Below, piece after piece: positions 12,208 to 24,141 of a stretch of 64,000 bases of DNA (within the stretch, counting starts at the first letter, position 1; every line of letters begins with the position of its first letter). The stretch spans positions 10,025,717 through 10,089,716 of the forward strand of contig NC_071330.1 of the NCBI RefSeq assembly GCF_010183535.1, read 5' to 3'. The stretch comes from Caenorhabditis remanei. Its lineage: Eukaryota > Nematoda > Chromadorea > Rhabditida > Rhabditidae. The position numbers and the translations under genes were made by a program. The notes below the pieces were generated by a model. It made no database searches and was not told where the DNA came from. It was given only the letters and a program-made list of their open reading frames with translations.

Positions 12208-13172
12208 ATGACGTCGTTGGGTCAAACTATTCTACCGTATCTCTCATTCACTGCTCTTTCATCTACAGTCGGTTAGTTTTCACACTTCAGCCCTAACTTA
12301 TAAATAATTTCTTCAAATTTGCAGCATTTTTCTTATGCGGCCTACAAATTTGTCATCGCATAAAAACTCGTGGATCGTCTGAAGGCACCAGCCCTGCTCC
12401 CTTTCTTCTTTGTTTGTGAAATTCATCTTACCTGTCTCTCTTCTCAATTCAATCCATATTCCAGCATTTTTGTCGTGTGGTTTGTTCATTCAATATGGAC
12501 TGCTTAAAGATGATGATATTATCACTTTTACGAACGGAATAGGATGTTTTCTACAGGGCTGCTATCTCCTATATTTTTACAAATTAACGAGGAATAGGGT
12601 AGCCAGCAGGCAGAAAATCCATTGTTATTTATCTGAAAATTTCAGAAATTCCTGAATAAGGTGATCGCTATTGAGATGTGTATTATCGGAATAGTTGTGT
12701 ATTGGGTTCGCCACTCCTCAAATTCTCATTTGACGAAGCAAACCTATGTTGGTAACTACTGTATTTTCCTTAACATCTGTAGTGTTGCTGCTCCATTGTT
12801 CGATATAGGAAAGGTAACAATACTTATTTGAAAATTAAATTAAACATTTGTTTTGTATTTTTCTTAGGTTGTTCGAAATAAATCAAGCGAATCGTTGCCT
12901 CTTCCTCTTTGCATTGCGTGTTTTGTGGTCTGCTTCCAGTGGATGTTCTATGGGTACATCGTTGATGATATTGTTATCTTGGTAAGCAACAAAAATCGTT
13001 CATTATACAGTTTAAAACAAAAACCCTTGGTATTATGCATTGTTTTATCCCGTGATTGCTTCAGGTTCCTAACGTTATTGCTACGATTATCTCGATTCTG
13101 CAACTTTCACTATTCATCATATATCCGGGTTCTCCAAAAGGAGTATTTCCTGAGAAATACGAGCACATCTAA
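12208..13172 (+). CDS. swt-4: SWEET sugar transporter
   Basis: Six exons, 12208-12271, 12325-12411, 12465-12598, 12646-12813, 12868-12981 and 13065-13172, give 224 residues, the usual length of an animal SWEET. SWEETs carry glucose-like sugars across membranes down a gradient. Seven hydrophobic segments in two MtN3 triple-helix repeats are expected and visible: LPYLSFTALSSTV starts the first repeat, PFLLSFLSCGL the turn before helix 2, and SVAAPLFDIGKVVRNKSSESLPL is the matching part of the second repeat, where the proline-containing pore motifs lie. Intron 2 uses a weak GTTTGT donor. The symbol rests on my recollection that Y39A1A.8 is swt-4 and on the neighbouring Y39A1A orthologues. The stop is 115 bp from the stop of hpr-9 on the other strand. 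Confidence 0.85.
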
Positions 13173-13287
13173 AACATACCGATTCAAATTTGCGTATCCG
13201 GCACCAAGGGTGCTCCATTGAACTGTTGGCTCATTCGCATCAGCTGCTTCTTCCCAGTTCCCATCAGAATCCGACGTATCTAAATTA

Positions 13288-15311
13288 TTACATTCTACGA
13301 ATGTCATTCTGGTTTTTAGATCTCTTTCTATTGGGTCAATTTCGTGTTTTATTTTAATAAATTATTCATTCGAGTCATACCGTTGTGTTCCTATTGTCGT
13401 CGACTTTTCTTCTCTTTGGTTCCGGAATTTTGAACATCTCATTTCGCTCGTTGTACTCATCACTTGCAAGATATATGGTACTCCCTCTCTCTTTTTCTCT
13501 TTCTATTTTAGTTTGCTTCTTCAATTCATTCTGCGCAGCATCGCGGGGATTTGACATATTCATTTGTGAAAAGTCGGTCATTTCTTGACGCATTGAGAAA
13601 TTATCACCCAGCATTCTGTAATTTTTATGAAAAACTTACGTTATTTTACATTATGACTCACTGTGCTGGTTCCTCAATTTCCATAATATCGGTTAAGACT
13701 TCTCCTGGAGTATTTCTCTCTTCTACAGGTTGAACATCGTCATCCGGCGATGGTTCTCTTTGTTCAACGACACTAAACTGAGATGTTGGAAATTTGAAAT
13801 ATAACAATCTATGACCTACTCAATTATTTCGTGATCTCTCCATGACATATCAGCAACCGGTGGAGTAGGTTTTTCTTGGCCAGACATAAATTTGTTTTTG
13901 CTCGGTTGAGAAGGTGACTGCGAATGATTATCTTGAATGTTTGGCACTGGTCCTCGTTTTGAACGAGAGCTCGAACTCGAAATGTTTATTTCATCCAATG
14001 GTGAGTTTCTTTTAGAGTTTTTATGGGATCCAGAGGATTGGGTGGACTTCAATACTTCGTGATGAATCAAAGTTTCTTTCTGAAAACAAACAAGCAATGT
14101 GTTCATTAATTAGGCGTTGTTGTTCTGGTATTAAACTTACAATAATGCCACCATCTAGATCAATTTCGTCGTCATTTCCCATGGTAGCAAGAGCAAGTTC
14201 AATGTCGAAATTGGGATGGGCTTCGATTGAAAGAATGAAAGGTCTGCCAGGAAGATCATAGTAAAGACATACTTCAGAGCCCAACTGATCAGCGAATATG
14301 ACAATCGCCTGCAACAATAACATTCCAGGCCGTAAAATAGTAATTGAATCTTACCATAAATTCCTTAAAAGAAAATGAAAATTCTACAGGAATTTGAATT
14401 TTATGACGAGTCAGTTTATCAGCAGTGATCGTAGTTTCTGTTTTGACCTTCTTTCCTCCTTTTTGATCACTCATATTGAACATTGAGATTCCATCCATTG
14501 AATGAAAATTTCGAATGGTAAGACCATCTTTAGTCACATTCATAGTCACTTCAATATCTGATTTCATTTGAGCGAGAATAGGGAGAAGAGTCCTGAACGG
14601 GTATTTAAAGTACTGAAATTTGATTTTTTAAATATATACGAAGCAAACACAACGGTTGTATTTCTGCAGGTGGAACGATCATAAGTTGGTTTATGAAGAA
14701 TGGATCCCATTTCACGAAGATTCGCATGGATTGTACGGTCAATGTCTGAATAATTTTTATTTAAACTTTCTGTTCATAGTGTACTTCGAAAGCTATGAAG
14801 TAAACTGCGATTCTCACCATAATTCATCTGCAATTTAACCATCATTCTCTCGGCTCTTGGATCGATTCGGAACTCGCACCCAACGAAATTCTTTTCACCA
14901 AACGCCACGCCTTTGAAAATTTTTTGAGCTGACTGAAGATATCACATTCTAATCTTAAATAATTGCTTTTTTAAACATACTTTCATAGACAGTCTACAAA
15001 TATTGACAGAGTTGTTATTAATCAATGAAACGTCACAAGCGTTGAAGAATTCTGGAGCAAATCGGAAGACACAAAACTTTGAACGATTGACAATTTTGAA
15101 GTATAACTGAAGAAAATGTTTAGTTTTGCTGTGTTAATGTACTTCCCAGACTCACCCCACTATCGGAAACTTCAATTAAAACATCTTCAGAAATTTTGCT
15201 CAGCGCAGCAATTGATCTTGACATAACTAAAACAGATACATTACTGGCTTAACTTGCGTATGTTTATTTACTCTTTAGGTTCGACTGGACCACAAATTGA
15301 GCGCCTTTCAT
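13288..15311 (-). CDS. hpr-9: RAD9 subunit of the 9-1-1 checkpoint clamp
   Basis: Exons on the minus strand are 15272-15311, 15156-15226, 14981-15106, 14818-14932, 14651-14745, 14355-14612, 14141-14308, 13820-14079, 13662-13772, 13381-13615 and 13288-13308, giving 499 residues. The first 320 or so residues align by eye with RAD9: AIAALSKIS near the start, FKYPFRTLLPILAQM, and the PGRPFILSIE strand of the second PCNA-like domain. RAD9 forms a ring with RAD1 and HUS1 on DNA and activates the damage checkpoint. The rest is an acidic and serine-rich tail with a basic KRRK motif, as in other RAD9 tails. Two places are uncertain: the donor of exon 5 (14651 or 14654), and the last exon, where the phase-matching frame adds six codons but another frame stays open for about 65 codons to 13110. 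The start is placed at the MKGAQ that fits the family N-terminus. Confidence 0.8.
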
Positions 15312-16098
15312 ATCTTCATGCTGTATCCCTTTTCTGAAGTTCGATGTGGATGAAGACGGATCTGCATAAGTTTCATGAGTAGCTTGCATTTGATCAATCT
15401 GAAATTCACGTATGTATTTTTATAATCGAAAAAGTAAATCAAAATTTCTATCGTCCGCGCGGACTACGCTAATTCTGGCCTAGGATACCAACATCAGTGT
15501 ACTCCTCTCGAACAATTTCCTCCCAACATATTTTTTGTTGTTTTCTGACTCTTCTATACGCTGCGTCGTCAAATCCGTGCATGATTCTCGTATTTCCCTC
15601 CAGAGAACCGGTTTTTCGAACAGGCGATGACATGCGAACCAGCGATGCGTCATATAACGTTCTCTACGTTTTTAACCCTCAGGTACGCCCCTTTTCGCCT
15701 GCTCACGCATGATAAACCGATGTCGTCGCGATTTTCGATTCCCGTTTTTTGGTTCTATGTCATGTGCTTGTATTTTTTCTTCTCCATTGCTCACACTCCT
15801 CTATCCGTCTTCCTTCCACAAAATGCAATAAATTGTTTCTCAAACTAAAACCTTCTCTTTCCGTCCCAATATTTCCTCAACATTCGCTGTAAAATTGCTG
15901 GCGTTTCTCGTTTCCTTCGGACCACAAATCAATATAACTTTTTGTCTGCGTCTTCTCTGATATATATCTCTCATTCATTGGGGTATTGCCATTTTGACCC
16001 TTTACTCCCTTTGTTTGTCTCTATTGCCATGTCCACTTTTCTTTGTTTGCTTTTCCAATTTGACACTTCTCTTGATCCATTTCATTTCATTTTTAGGC
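15312..16098. other. Intergenic region between hpr-9 and the LRR-cap gene
   Basis: Shared upstream region of two divergent genes. A possible untranslated exon of the right-hand gene ends at a CAG/GTACGC donor near 15681; this is weak. I see nothing else. Confidence 0.35.
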
Positions 16099-17052
16099 AT
16101 GACTCGGACAACTCGTGCCGCATTGATCCTCGTGCTCCTCTCGTGCATTGCTTCAGGTAAGATGTAATCAAGATCTCTAATGTTTAAAAGTAATTTTCTC
16201 TATTTAATATCCAACATCTAGAATCTTCTCTAATTGAAAAAAAAACCCGTCAGGTTTTGTTCAGTCTGAGAACTTCATCAGTCAGATGTGAACGTACGTT
16301 CTGTTCGTATGTTAAAAACATTCAGCCTCACAAAACTAAACACCTTGTCGTGAAACAAAGAGTGTCATGAATAAGCGGAAAATCTTGTTTGAACAACAGT
16401 CATATCGAATGACGTTACGTAATTAAAATCGTACATTTGTTGACAAAAGATTCAATTGGATGAAGAAAATAATTTATCCTTCTCTTTACAGTTTCTGCAC
16501 GAACAATTCCATGTCTAGACGGTTGCACTTGTGAGCTCTCAGAACATGATCCAGTGATTAGATGCGATAGCGTTGGTCTGGAGCGATTCCCACTTCCTCA
16601 TTCATCACCACTTCGTGGATTTCATTTTCTGGCATTGACATGCAATGACATCGAAACGATCCCAGCTATCAGTATGATCAAGGCTTCATTCCCAGATCTT
16701 CAGGGAATAGATGTTCAAGGAAATACTCGATTGAATTGCTCTGATATCGCACACTTGCACACCGAAATCCCCGTTCTGTCCGATTGTGAAAATGAACACC
16801 CACTGCAATGTGACAAGCTTGACAAGGTAAGCAATAAGTTTTCGCTAGTTATTTTTTACAATATATTCTCAGAGTTGTGACTGGAAGTGCCGTGCTCTCA
16901 CGAAGCTGAAGGAGATGTGGGCGCAATTCAAGGATCTTGTCAACAGAAAAGCAAAGGAATGGCAAGCTGAAGAAACGATTGAAGCTGCTAAGAGCTGGTT
17001 CAGTGCTCAATTCAAAAAATTCAAGGTTGCTATTGGAGAGCTGTCCGACTAA
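16099..17052 (+). CDS. Small secreted protein with an LRR N-terminal cap
   Basis: Exons 16099-16156, 16492-16826 and 16873-17052 join to 190 residues. The first 22 residues are a signal peptide (LILVLLSCIASVSA). Then comes CLDGCTCE followed by VIRCDSVGL, the cysteine pattern of the cap that precedes leucine-rich repeats, then one or two weak leucine-rich units (ALTCNDIETIP; LQGIDVQGNTRLNC). Further cysteines follow, and the last 55 residues form a charged amphipathic helix. The protein is therefore extracellular and much shorter than typical LRR receptors, with no membrane anchor. I do not recognise a named orthologue. The acceptor TTTTTAG lies two bases before the ATG, consistent with trans-splicing. 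Confidence 0.75.
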
Positions 17053-17302
17053 TTTTTGAAATATGAATCACGACATGTAAATTTTCTCACTTTATACTTT
17101 CCTGGCTAAACTTCTAATCGATTCGCATAATTTTTACTCTTGTATCTCACGCCCACTTATAGATTACGGTACATTTCCGCATTTTATTCCTCAGAATTCT
17201 AAGAATACAAGTTTACCAATTTGAACAACGTTCTTAAACTGAACCTTCATAATAAAGAAAAAACAATAAGAGTAATAACAAAAACTTTAAAAAAATCTAG
17301 AA

Positions 17303-18225
17303 CTAAATACTATACTTGACGGATCTTGAGCGAAGGTAATTGTAGTATGCGTCCATGTGATCCCATCCGCTTTTCGTTGCATGACGTTGCTTTTGAGCGG
17401 GAGCAGGCCCTTCTTCAAGTCGAACAAAAATATGAATGTACCTATATCTGATAGTGTTCCAGTTATCGTGCGCGTGACGACGAGCTCCTGGAAATTATTT
17501 TCATACTCTTCAAACATTTGTCATCAGTTTCATACCTTTGACAATATTTGATTGAACTGGGAAAGCATCAGCAACGTACATCTGAGAAGGATATTCAATG
17601 TGGAATTCGTTGGCTGCTCTCGTTTTCGCCTTTTTTAATGTTTCCATTAATAGTGTACATCCCTAGAAAAAGAAATGATTAAGCAAGGTTGATGTTTGCT
17701 TGGAGAAACCTTCAACTGCTGCATATCCAACTGCGTTATAGCCTCATCGACATTCATTTTCCAAACCAATTGACAAGCAGCCCACATTCTTTTCGGTGAG
17801 AAATGAACAGACTCTTTGCAATGAAACACTTCCTTAGCTTTCGGAAGTCCTGTTTCAGGAACGATGTAATTTGGCTGCCAGACAACCTGAAAACGTCCAA
17901 CATTTTTTCCTCCTGTCGATGAAAGTTGTGAATTCACCTTATTATAGTATTCCCACTTTTCGGGTGTCATTCCGTATCCTTTCAATGGATCAACAAACCC
18001 TTCGTCCAGATTAGGTTTCTTTTCGAGATCCCATTCTGGTGCGAAGTACACTTTCGACGATAATTGCTCATCTTTTTGAAGCTTTGGAATACGCAGTTTC
18101 GAACGTCTCTCCCAAACATCCTTCGCAGAGAGTTCGTCTTTTTTCACCGGAATTGAAAAAGCAGCGGAAGATGTGCTAACTGCTCGGCATGACTCGGTTC
18201 CAGTACGAACCAGCACTCGCAACAT
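17303..18225 (-). CDS. mrpl-22: Mitochondrial ribosomal protein L22
   Basis: Exons 17710-18225, 17536-17662 and 17303-17487 (minus strand) give 275 residues. The first 20 residues are basic and serine-rich, as in a mitochondrial targeting peptide. The central part has the uL22 features: SPKRMWAACQLV and MNVDEAITQLDMQQLK, and the C-terminal part carries the conserved GARRHAHDNW and RYRYIHIFVRLEEG signature. uL22 lines the peptide exit tunnel of the large subunit. The acceptor TTTCATCAG lies one base before the ATG. It starts only 159 bp after the stop of the next gene upstream, so the two may share an operon with rabx-5. I recall C. elegans Y39A1A.6 as mrpl-22. Confidence 0.9.
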
Positions 18226-18384
18226 TCTGATGAAACTAAAACTAGTGATGATGAATACAGTATTTAAAAAAATAGTTGAATCAGAACGGCCATAACCAAA
18301 CTGAATTACGAATACATTTAAACAAACAATGTGAGCTCATTCATTCATTCCTGACATAAAATCGAAGAGGAGAGACATGGTTAT

Positions 18385-18857
18385 TTATTTTTGTGCAGCT
18401 TTGAGAGCACTATCCATCTTCGAACGATGTCTGGAATGATGTTTCGATCGACTCTTCTCTCTTGGCTGTCGAACACTTTCAAATTTTTCGATCTGAGCAA
18501 TTCGCGGTGACGATCTTTGAGTCGAAGCTTCCTCAGCGAACATCGGGGTAGTATTTTTCGTAGAACTGAAAAAAAAGTGTTTAGTCTAGAGGATTTTCGA
18601 AGAAGAGAAAGATGCGATCACCCTCTCTTAGATGTCGACGTAGAGTTGGCCTGTTTCTTGAAAATGTCAATGATCTTGAAGACGACATTCTCCAGCTCTT
18701 CGAGAATAGGACCGGCTGCTCCAAGGCCTTCACCACCCTTGAATTTTAACGTTTGATTAATAAATTTATTGAAGTGACTCACTTTTTCGACTTCCTTGCG
18801 ATGCCAAGCCAGAAGGAGGTAGGCGACTAGTCCGAGAAGAATCAGTTCGAGTAGCAT
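18385..18857 (-). CDS. Small one-pass membrane protein, unrecognised
   Basis: Exons 18783-18857, 18622-18737 and 18385-18565 give 123 residues. Residues 1-18 are strongly hydrophobic (LLELILLGLVAYLLLAW) and followed directly by basic residues, so the protein is likely anchored by its N-terminus with the rest in the cytosol. A short amphipathic helix (LEELENVVFKIIDIFKK) and a serine, arginine and histidine-rich tail follow. The first intron is only 45 bp and divisible by three, so it could be retained without breaking the frame. The position between rabx-5 and mrpl-22 on the same strand, 402 and 159 bp away, suggests cotranscription. I do not recognise a family. Confidence 0.65.
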
Positions 18858-19258
18858 GTTGAGGACGAATACACGAATAAATGGGAATGTTAAAATAAAA
18901 CAGAATAGCGACAAGGTGACAACGCGATTAGAATTGGTGCACGGGGAAAATTAGAAATTATAGACACGTAGGAAAAGTATAAGCATGAAAAAGAAGCGAC
19001 AAGGCAATCGGTCTAGAAACAACCCGTTCCAAATCATATTTAAAGGTTACTATGAGGAAGGCATTCGAGCGGAGGAATTAGAACAATTGAAACCCTAAAC
19101 GGAGAAAAAGCTTTGGCACAACATTAAAATTTAATAGAGCAGAAAATTATCACCGGGAGAGTATGGAAAATAAAATACATATATACAAAACCTATAGTAA
19201 ATAGTAAAGCAAATGGCATACGATTTGGGCTTTCTTGATGAAAACCATATTATTCAGT

Positions 19259-22200
19259 TTATTTTTGACTGAAGGCTGCGAGCGGAGACTCAAGAGATGG
19301 TTCAAGTTGTGGTTGTGGAGTTGATGGTTCGGAATCAGCAGATGTTGAGAGCGTTCCACGACCAGATTCAGAAGATTGACGAGATAGAGAAACCAGAAGA
19401 TCAGCAGTTTCTTGTTCTTCGCCAAATATCTGAAACTCAAAATTTTAATGTGAAACTCAGATGTAGAACATAAAACTCACAGATTCTTTCATTTTCAAAT
19501 ACTCTTCCGTCGGATAGAAGTCGACTGTTTCCTTGATGACTATCAACATTTTCTCCAGGTCACTGAAACTTAATTTTATTTTTGAATATTTTCGCGTTTT
19601 TACTCACTCATCAGCTTTTCCATGAACACCTGTCAAATTTGATGCCAGACCTCCTGCTTTTTTGACGACAGTAGTGATCGTTTCAATAGTTCCTTCCAAT
19701 ACATACATTGCTTGATTGCATGCTGAATTTATGACTGAAAGAGGAGGAGCCAAATGCCCTGTTGTGTATGCTTCGAATTCGGCTTTTTCCATTTGAAGGC
19801 TCTCATGATTCATGTTTCTTGCGAATTCCAGAGCGCAAGAAAGATTGGTGAAGAAGTAGGCTGAAGAAAGTCGATAATTTACTATGTTGAAGAGGGATAC
19901 AAACCAGCTTCTCCGCTCATTAGTCGAGCCGGAATGGCAAAACGGGATATGAATTTAACATTTGATTGAATCAAAGGGGGATTTCCACGGAAGAGAATGT
20001 AGATTAAAGTAGGAAGAAATTCATCAGCCGACATAGACGATTCTTAAATTCGCTTTTGAGAATCTCGTGTCTTACAAGAGAAAAAAAAAACTCACCACTC
20101 TCTTTTAGAGCTTCAAATACTGCTTTGCAAGAACGGGTGAGACATTCGAGTTTCTCAAACGCCGATTTTTTTGCATTTATTTCAATCAATTCGGATATTC
20201 CTTCATCAATTTTGTCTCGAACTGTTTGCTTTTTGAACACTAATTTTGTCTCTAAAAATCCAGCGGTAACCCAGTGAAGAGAACGGATTCGATCCTGTAA
20301 TGACACATCAGCAACTTCTTCTTCATGACTTGCACAAAAAAATGTTGTGTAACAGCATGTTGATATATACTTTTCCACTTGATCCATTACATCTTCAACT
20401 TTCACTTTACAATCTGGTGAATCGAACAGAGAATGTCCACCAATCCGTTCTCCAAGATATTGATAATAACTCATTACGAGTTCCGACATCTCATCAGAAT
20501 TCATTCGCATTTCACATATTTTCGTTACTGCGTTTTTCACAGAGCGTGCAATTTCTTGAGCCATCGCTGTTGATAAATTCGCAACGAGGAAGTCGGTGAA
20601 ATGCTTACGGGCTTCCAACGAGTCTGGTGAGAGGTCACGACGTCTGAAATTGTTTTCAAAATTACTCTATGGCACAATTTTGGTAGTGCGAAGCTCATCA
20701 TTTAATTCAGACAACGTTTGCTTCTTCATTCTTTTTTCTACTCAATTATATCTCGTTTTCATATAAATGTCCAGTCCCTTCTTCTCGTCTCTGTCTTGAA
20801 ATTTATGTACTTTCTTTGTCCTACTCTCCGAATAATGACTAATATATCCTTTCTTTCTATCTCAATGAAGTACACATCCACGACGACACTTTGCTTTAAA
20901 AGCTATAAAATATGAGCTCTGAGTAGCGATAAAACAGAAAACATGACAATATCCGCTTCGTGCGTGTATGAGTTTGTTGTCTGTTCAGTTTGAGAGTGGA
21001 TTTCTCTTGTTTTTCTTCTTCCTTCACTAGTTGAACGGGAAAAAACACAACTACAAACGACCCGAACACAAAAATACAAACCGATGTAAACGTGCCAATA
21101 CGAGAGCACACTTCTTGGGAAAAGGGAACTCGGAAAACGTATGAGTCAGGCTGAAGTACGATGATTTTTGAAGTGAGTGAATAGCGGATTTGATTGCTAT
21201 TTCATTTCAAGTTTCCTCGGAATTACTAGGTTTTCCAATGAAAAACATGACGCATACTTTAAGAAGGAAGTCGAGAGCATTCAGATCATTGGTATACTTT
21301 TTGAAAGATTATATTTCAGTAGTGGACCAGATCGAAACTTGCCCTTAGAATGTAGTTCTGAAGGACAACGCATTGCAGTGAAGCACATCTCATTATGTAT
21401 TCAGTCAAGCAGGGAGTACGACGACGACGACGCGGCTCAGCTGTGAACCATTGTGTTTTGTTTCTAATTCAATTAAATGAATCGAAAGTAGAAAAAGCAC
21501 AAAGTCCTTATATTGATGAATTCTTTTTTTCAGAAAACTCTTCGCCTATTCGTATAGAAGAACAACAAACGACTAGAAAACGACGACGCCATGGGGGGGG
21601 GGGGGGGTCTCGATAAATATACACAGCTATATAGGGACTTGTACTCGAAAAAACAAGAAGTCGAAGACGGGCAAAAATATACGAAACGCCTCACCGAAAG
21701 CAAAAACAACAACAATGCAAATCAGTTTACAACTGGATTCTTATTGAGTCTCATATAGTATTTACTCACCTTGTTGGTGTGCTTGCAGGAGATGTTGAAG
21801 TCGGTGAACTTGCTCCGCTTTCTGAAAATGGAATTGGATAATTTTCCCAAACTTTCCTTGTAACAGATATTAGATATTGAAGATTGAAAAGAAGAAGGGA
21901 AGGGACCTAATTACTTTCTTCGAGCACGTCAACTCACCAGGGATCGGAGATGCTTTAAATAAATTTTTGATACCACGAGACTTGCTTTCAGTCGTTGATT
22001 TCCTTCTTTCTTGGAATTGGTCGAAGCTTAACAAAGACCTGAAATCAATCCTGTTTTTTTTTTAATTTTTGAATAAGTTAATACTTGTTCTTAGCAAAGT
22101 CTTGACTCTTTTTAAGCTCATTTTGATGTGCCCTCCAACATTTCGAGCAGCGATTCTCCCATTGAGGTGTTCCATAAAATCCACAGCCATTCACACACAA

Positions 22201-22309
22201 CTGAAATAATTTTTTTGTGGAATCAAATAGTATAACTTACCAAATCGTTTGCTTTTAAATGCATTTTTGCTTTCTTGCTCTCATCCTCGTCTCCATACTT
22301 ATTTGACAT
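19259..22309 (-). CDS. rabx-5: Rabex-5, RAB-5 exchange factor
   Basis: Nine exons (22241-22309, 22085-22200, 21938-22038, 21770-21821, 20096-20643, 19905-20042, 19608-19860, 19481-19562, 19259-19429) give 509 residues. Residues 24-47 are an A20-type zinc finger, C-x3-C-x11-C-x2-C ([10 protein letters not shown] ... NRCSKCW), which in Rabex-5 binds ubiquitin. A helical bundle follows, and residues from about 295 form the VPS9 domain, with [18 protein letters not shown] and the [12 protein letters not shown] helix. VPS9 loads GTP on RAB-5 at early endosomes. The tail is serine- and glutamate-rich. Intron 4 (20644-21769) is by far the largest and holds a run of 14 guanines. Symbol from recollection of C. 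elegans Y39A1A.5 and from the neighbours. Confidence 0.9.
21594..21607 (+). repeat. Poly-G run in a rabx-5 intron
   Basis: Fourteen consecutive guanines on the plus strand (cytosines in the rabx-5 transcript) inside intron 4. Long poly-G/C tracts in Caenorhabditis are known to be unstable without the DOG-1/FANCJ helicase. Confidence 0.85.
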
Positions 22310-24141
22310 AATATTTTAATCTGAAACAATCGTTATTAAAAGAAAAATAGAAAATATTTCACAGAGAAAGAGAAAAAAGAAGTTAGGCCTTTTATAAGAG
22401 ACCGTGAAGAAAAAAGTTGCCCCATTGGTCGTTTATGGAGGAACGAAGATGTGGGAGAGCTGAGAAGAAACGCTGGTCACAAGTTGTACGGCGCCTCTCT
22501 GCGCCTCTCTTCAATCGCAAAATTCAAGCTCCTCCCCTCTTCTGTGCGCTTTTCAAGACTGGAAACAGCTGAAAAAGGAAAAGCACACTCGTTTGAACAG
22601 AATACGAGTGCATACCCGGAAATCCGATAATTTTTTCGCATGATAGGAAATATGGAAAGCGAGAATGAGGCTGTCGGGGTTTGGATTTTAATGTCTTTTC
22701 TTCACAAACTCCAGTCATGAGCTTAATTTTCACTCGAAAGGCTTAGAATAATTGAAGAAGTAAGAAAGAAGTGAAATTGAAAAAGAATGAAACGCAAGAA
22801 AAGGAAGAGAAATTAATTAGCCGACTGGATTAGGTGAGAGAAAATTTTGCGTGGTTTTTTATTTATTTTTTGGAGCTGAAGATTCTTTCTTATTCACATG
22901 ATTCGGATTATGCACGGAAGTGGATAACTAATCGAGTACGAATGACTAGAAAATATTGAACTTTGGTCATGATACAACTACCTGGAATACAAATTCGTCA
23001 AAAGAATACGACGAACAGAATCAGTACCGAGTACAAGTATTTACACTAACACAATTCTAAGGATAATCAATGAATATTCTATGAATATATTCGTGATCAA
23101 AACAGTGTTTAAATCGACCTTTCCTTCTCAGAAAATAATTGTTTTCGAAGAAAATTTTAAAACGAAAAACGCATTATAGAAATTATTGTTGCAGACTTTT
23201 AAAGCTTTTTGAAGCTTTCTACCGTAGTTTGAAGGAACATGTCGAGAAATCTGCGGCATGGTCCCGAATGGAATACAGTAATACCGCATTTATCTATCTC
23301 GAAATTTCAGTTTTCTTCTATCTATACCGGTAGAAAATTATTCAAAGTTTGATTTTTCTGAATATTCCGCTTATGGTCTTGTTTCTGCCTATTTCTATAT
23401 TTCAGCTCTATTAGTTTCGAACAGAGAAAGCAGAAGAAATCAAGCCGGGTCAGAAGAAAAATATAATTTCGAAGAGAATGGACTGGAAAACTCGGTGAGT
23501 AAGATTTAAAAAAATCGAATCAGTTCAATGAAACGATATATTAGTAATTTTATAACTCATCTTAACTAAATAGCCGATGGCGTTGATATTTTAAATAGTT
23601 GTCATTCAATGAAAAAAAAATAATTAAAAACTAAAGTTTTGCTGAATTTCAACAATGAAAAAACGCTGAATCATAGCCAGTCGCTCGTCAGTTGCAGCAT
23701 TTGCGGACATCGGTGTGTGCACTCTTTCTCGTGACGCTCTTCAACCGTTTCTCTCTGTCTCACATTCAACTTCTACCAGCTGACTAGTTGAATGTACTCT
23801 GATCAATGTCTAATAGTCTCGTTTTTTGTAATTTCATAACGACAGAAAGAAATCGATCGCATAGTGAAAGTTTAGAAAGAACTTAATTTCATTCCTTTTT
23901 GAATTCATTTGAATCGCCAATCTTTTAGACCAGATTCAACGTTTTCGTTTAATTTTTGATAGCTATTCTCAAGAAAAAAATAAGCTACAATAAATCGATC
24001 GATAAACTTGTTGACAAGATTCGAATAGAAAAGGTCTCACACTGGTTAAATGTGATTTTTTTAGCATGAAATATTCAGTCTTGCTCATCCAATTATTCTT
24101 TTTCATGAACGCATGTATTTCAATCATAAATTTCAGAAACA
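22310..24141. other. Divergent intergenic region, rabx-5 to epg-6
   Basis: This 1.8 kb region separates two divergent genes and should contain both promoters. No open frame joins to an exon. A short ATG segment ending at a GTGAGT donor near 23490 does not connect in frame to epg-6 and may be part of an untranslated exon. The motif TTTGCGGACATC near 23700 resembles the SINE-like repeat body but no more of the repeat is present. Confidence 0.4.
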
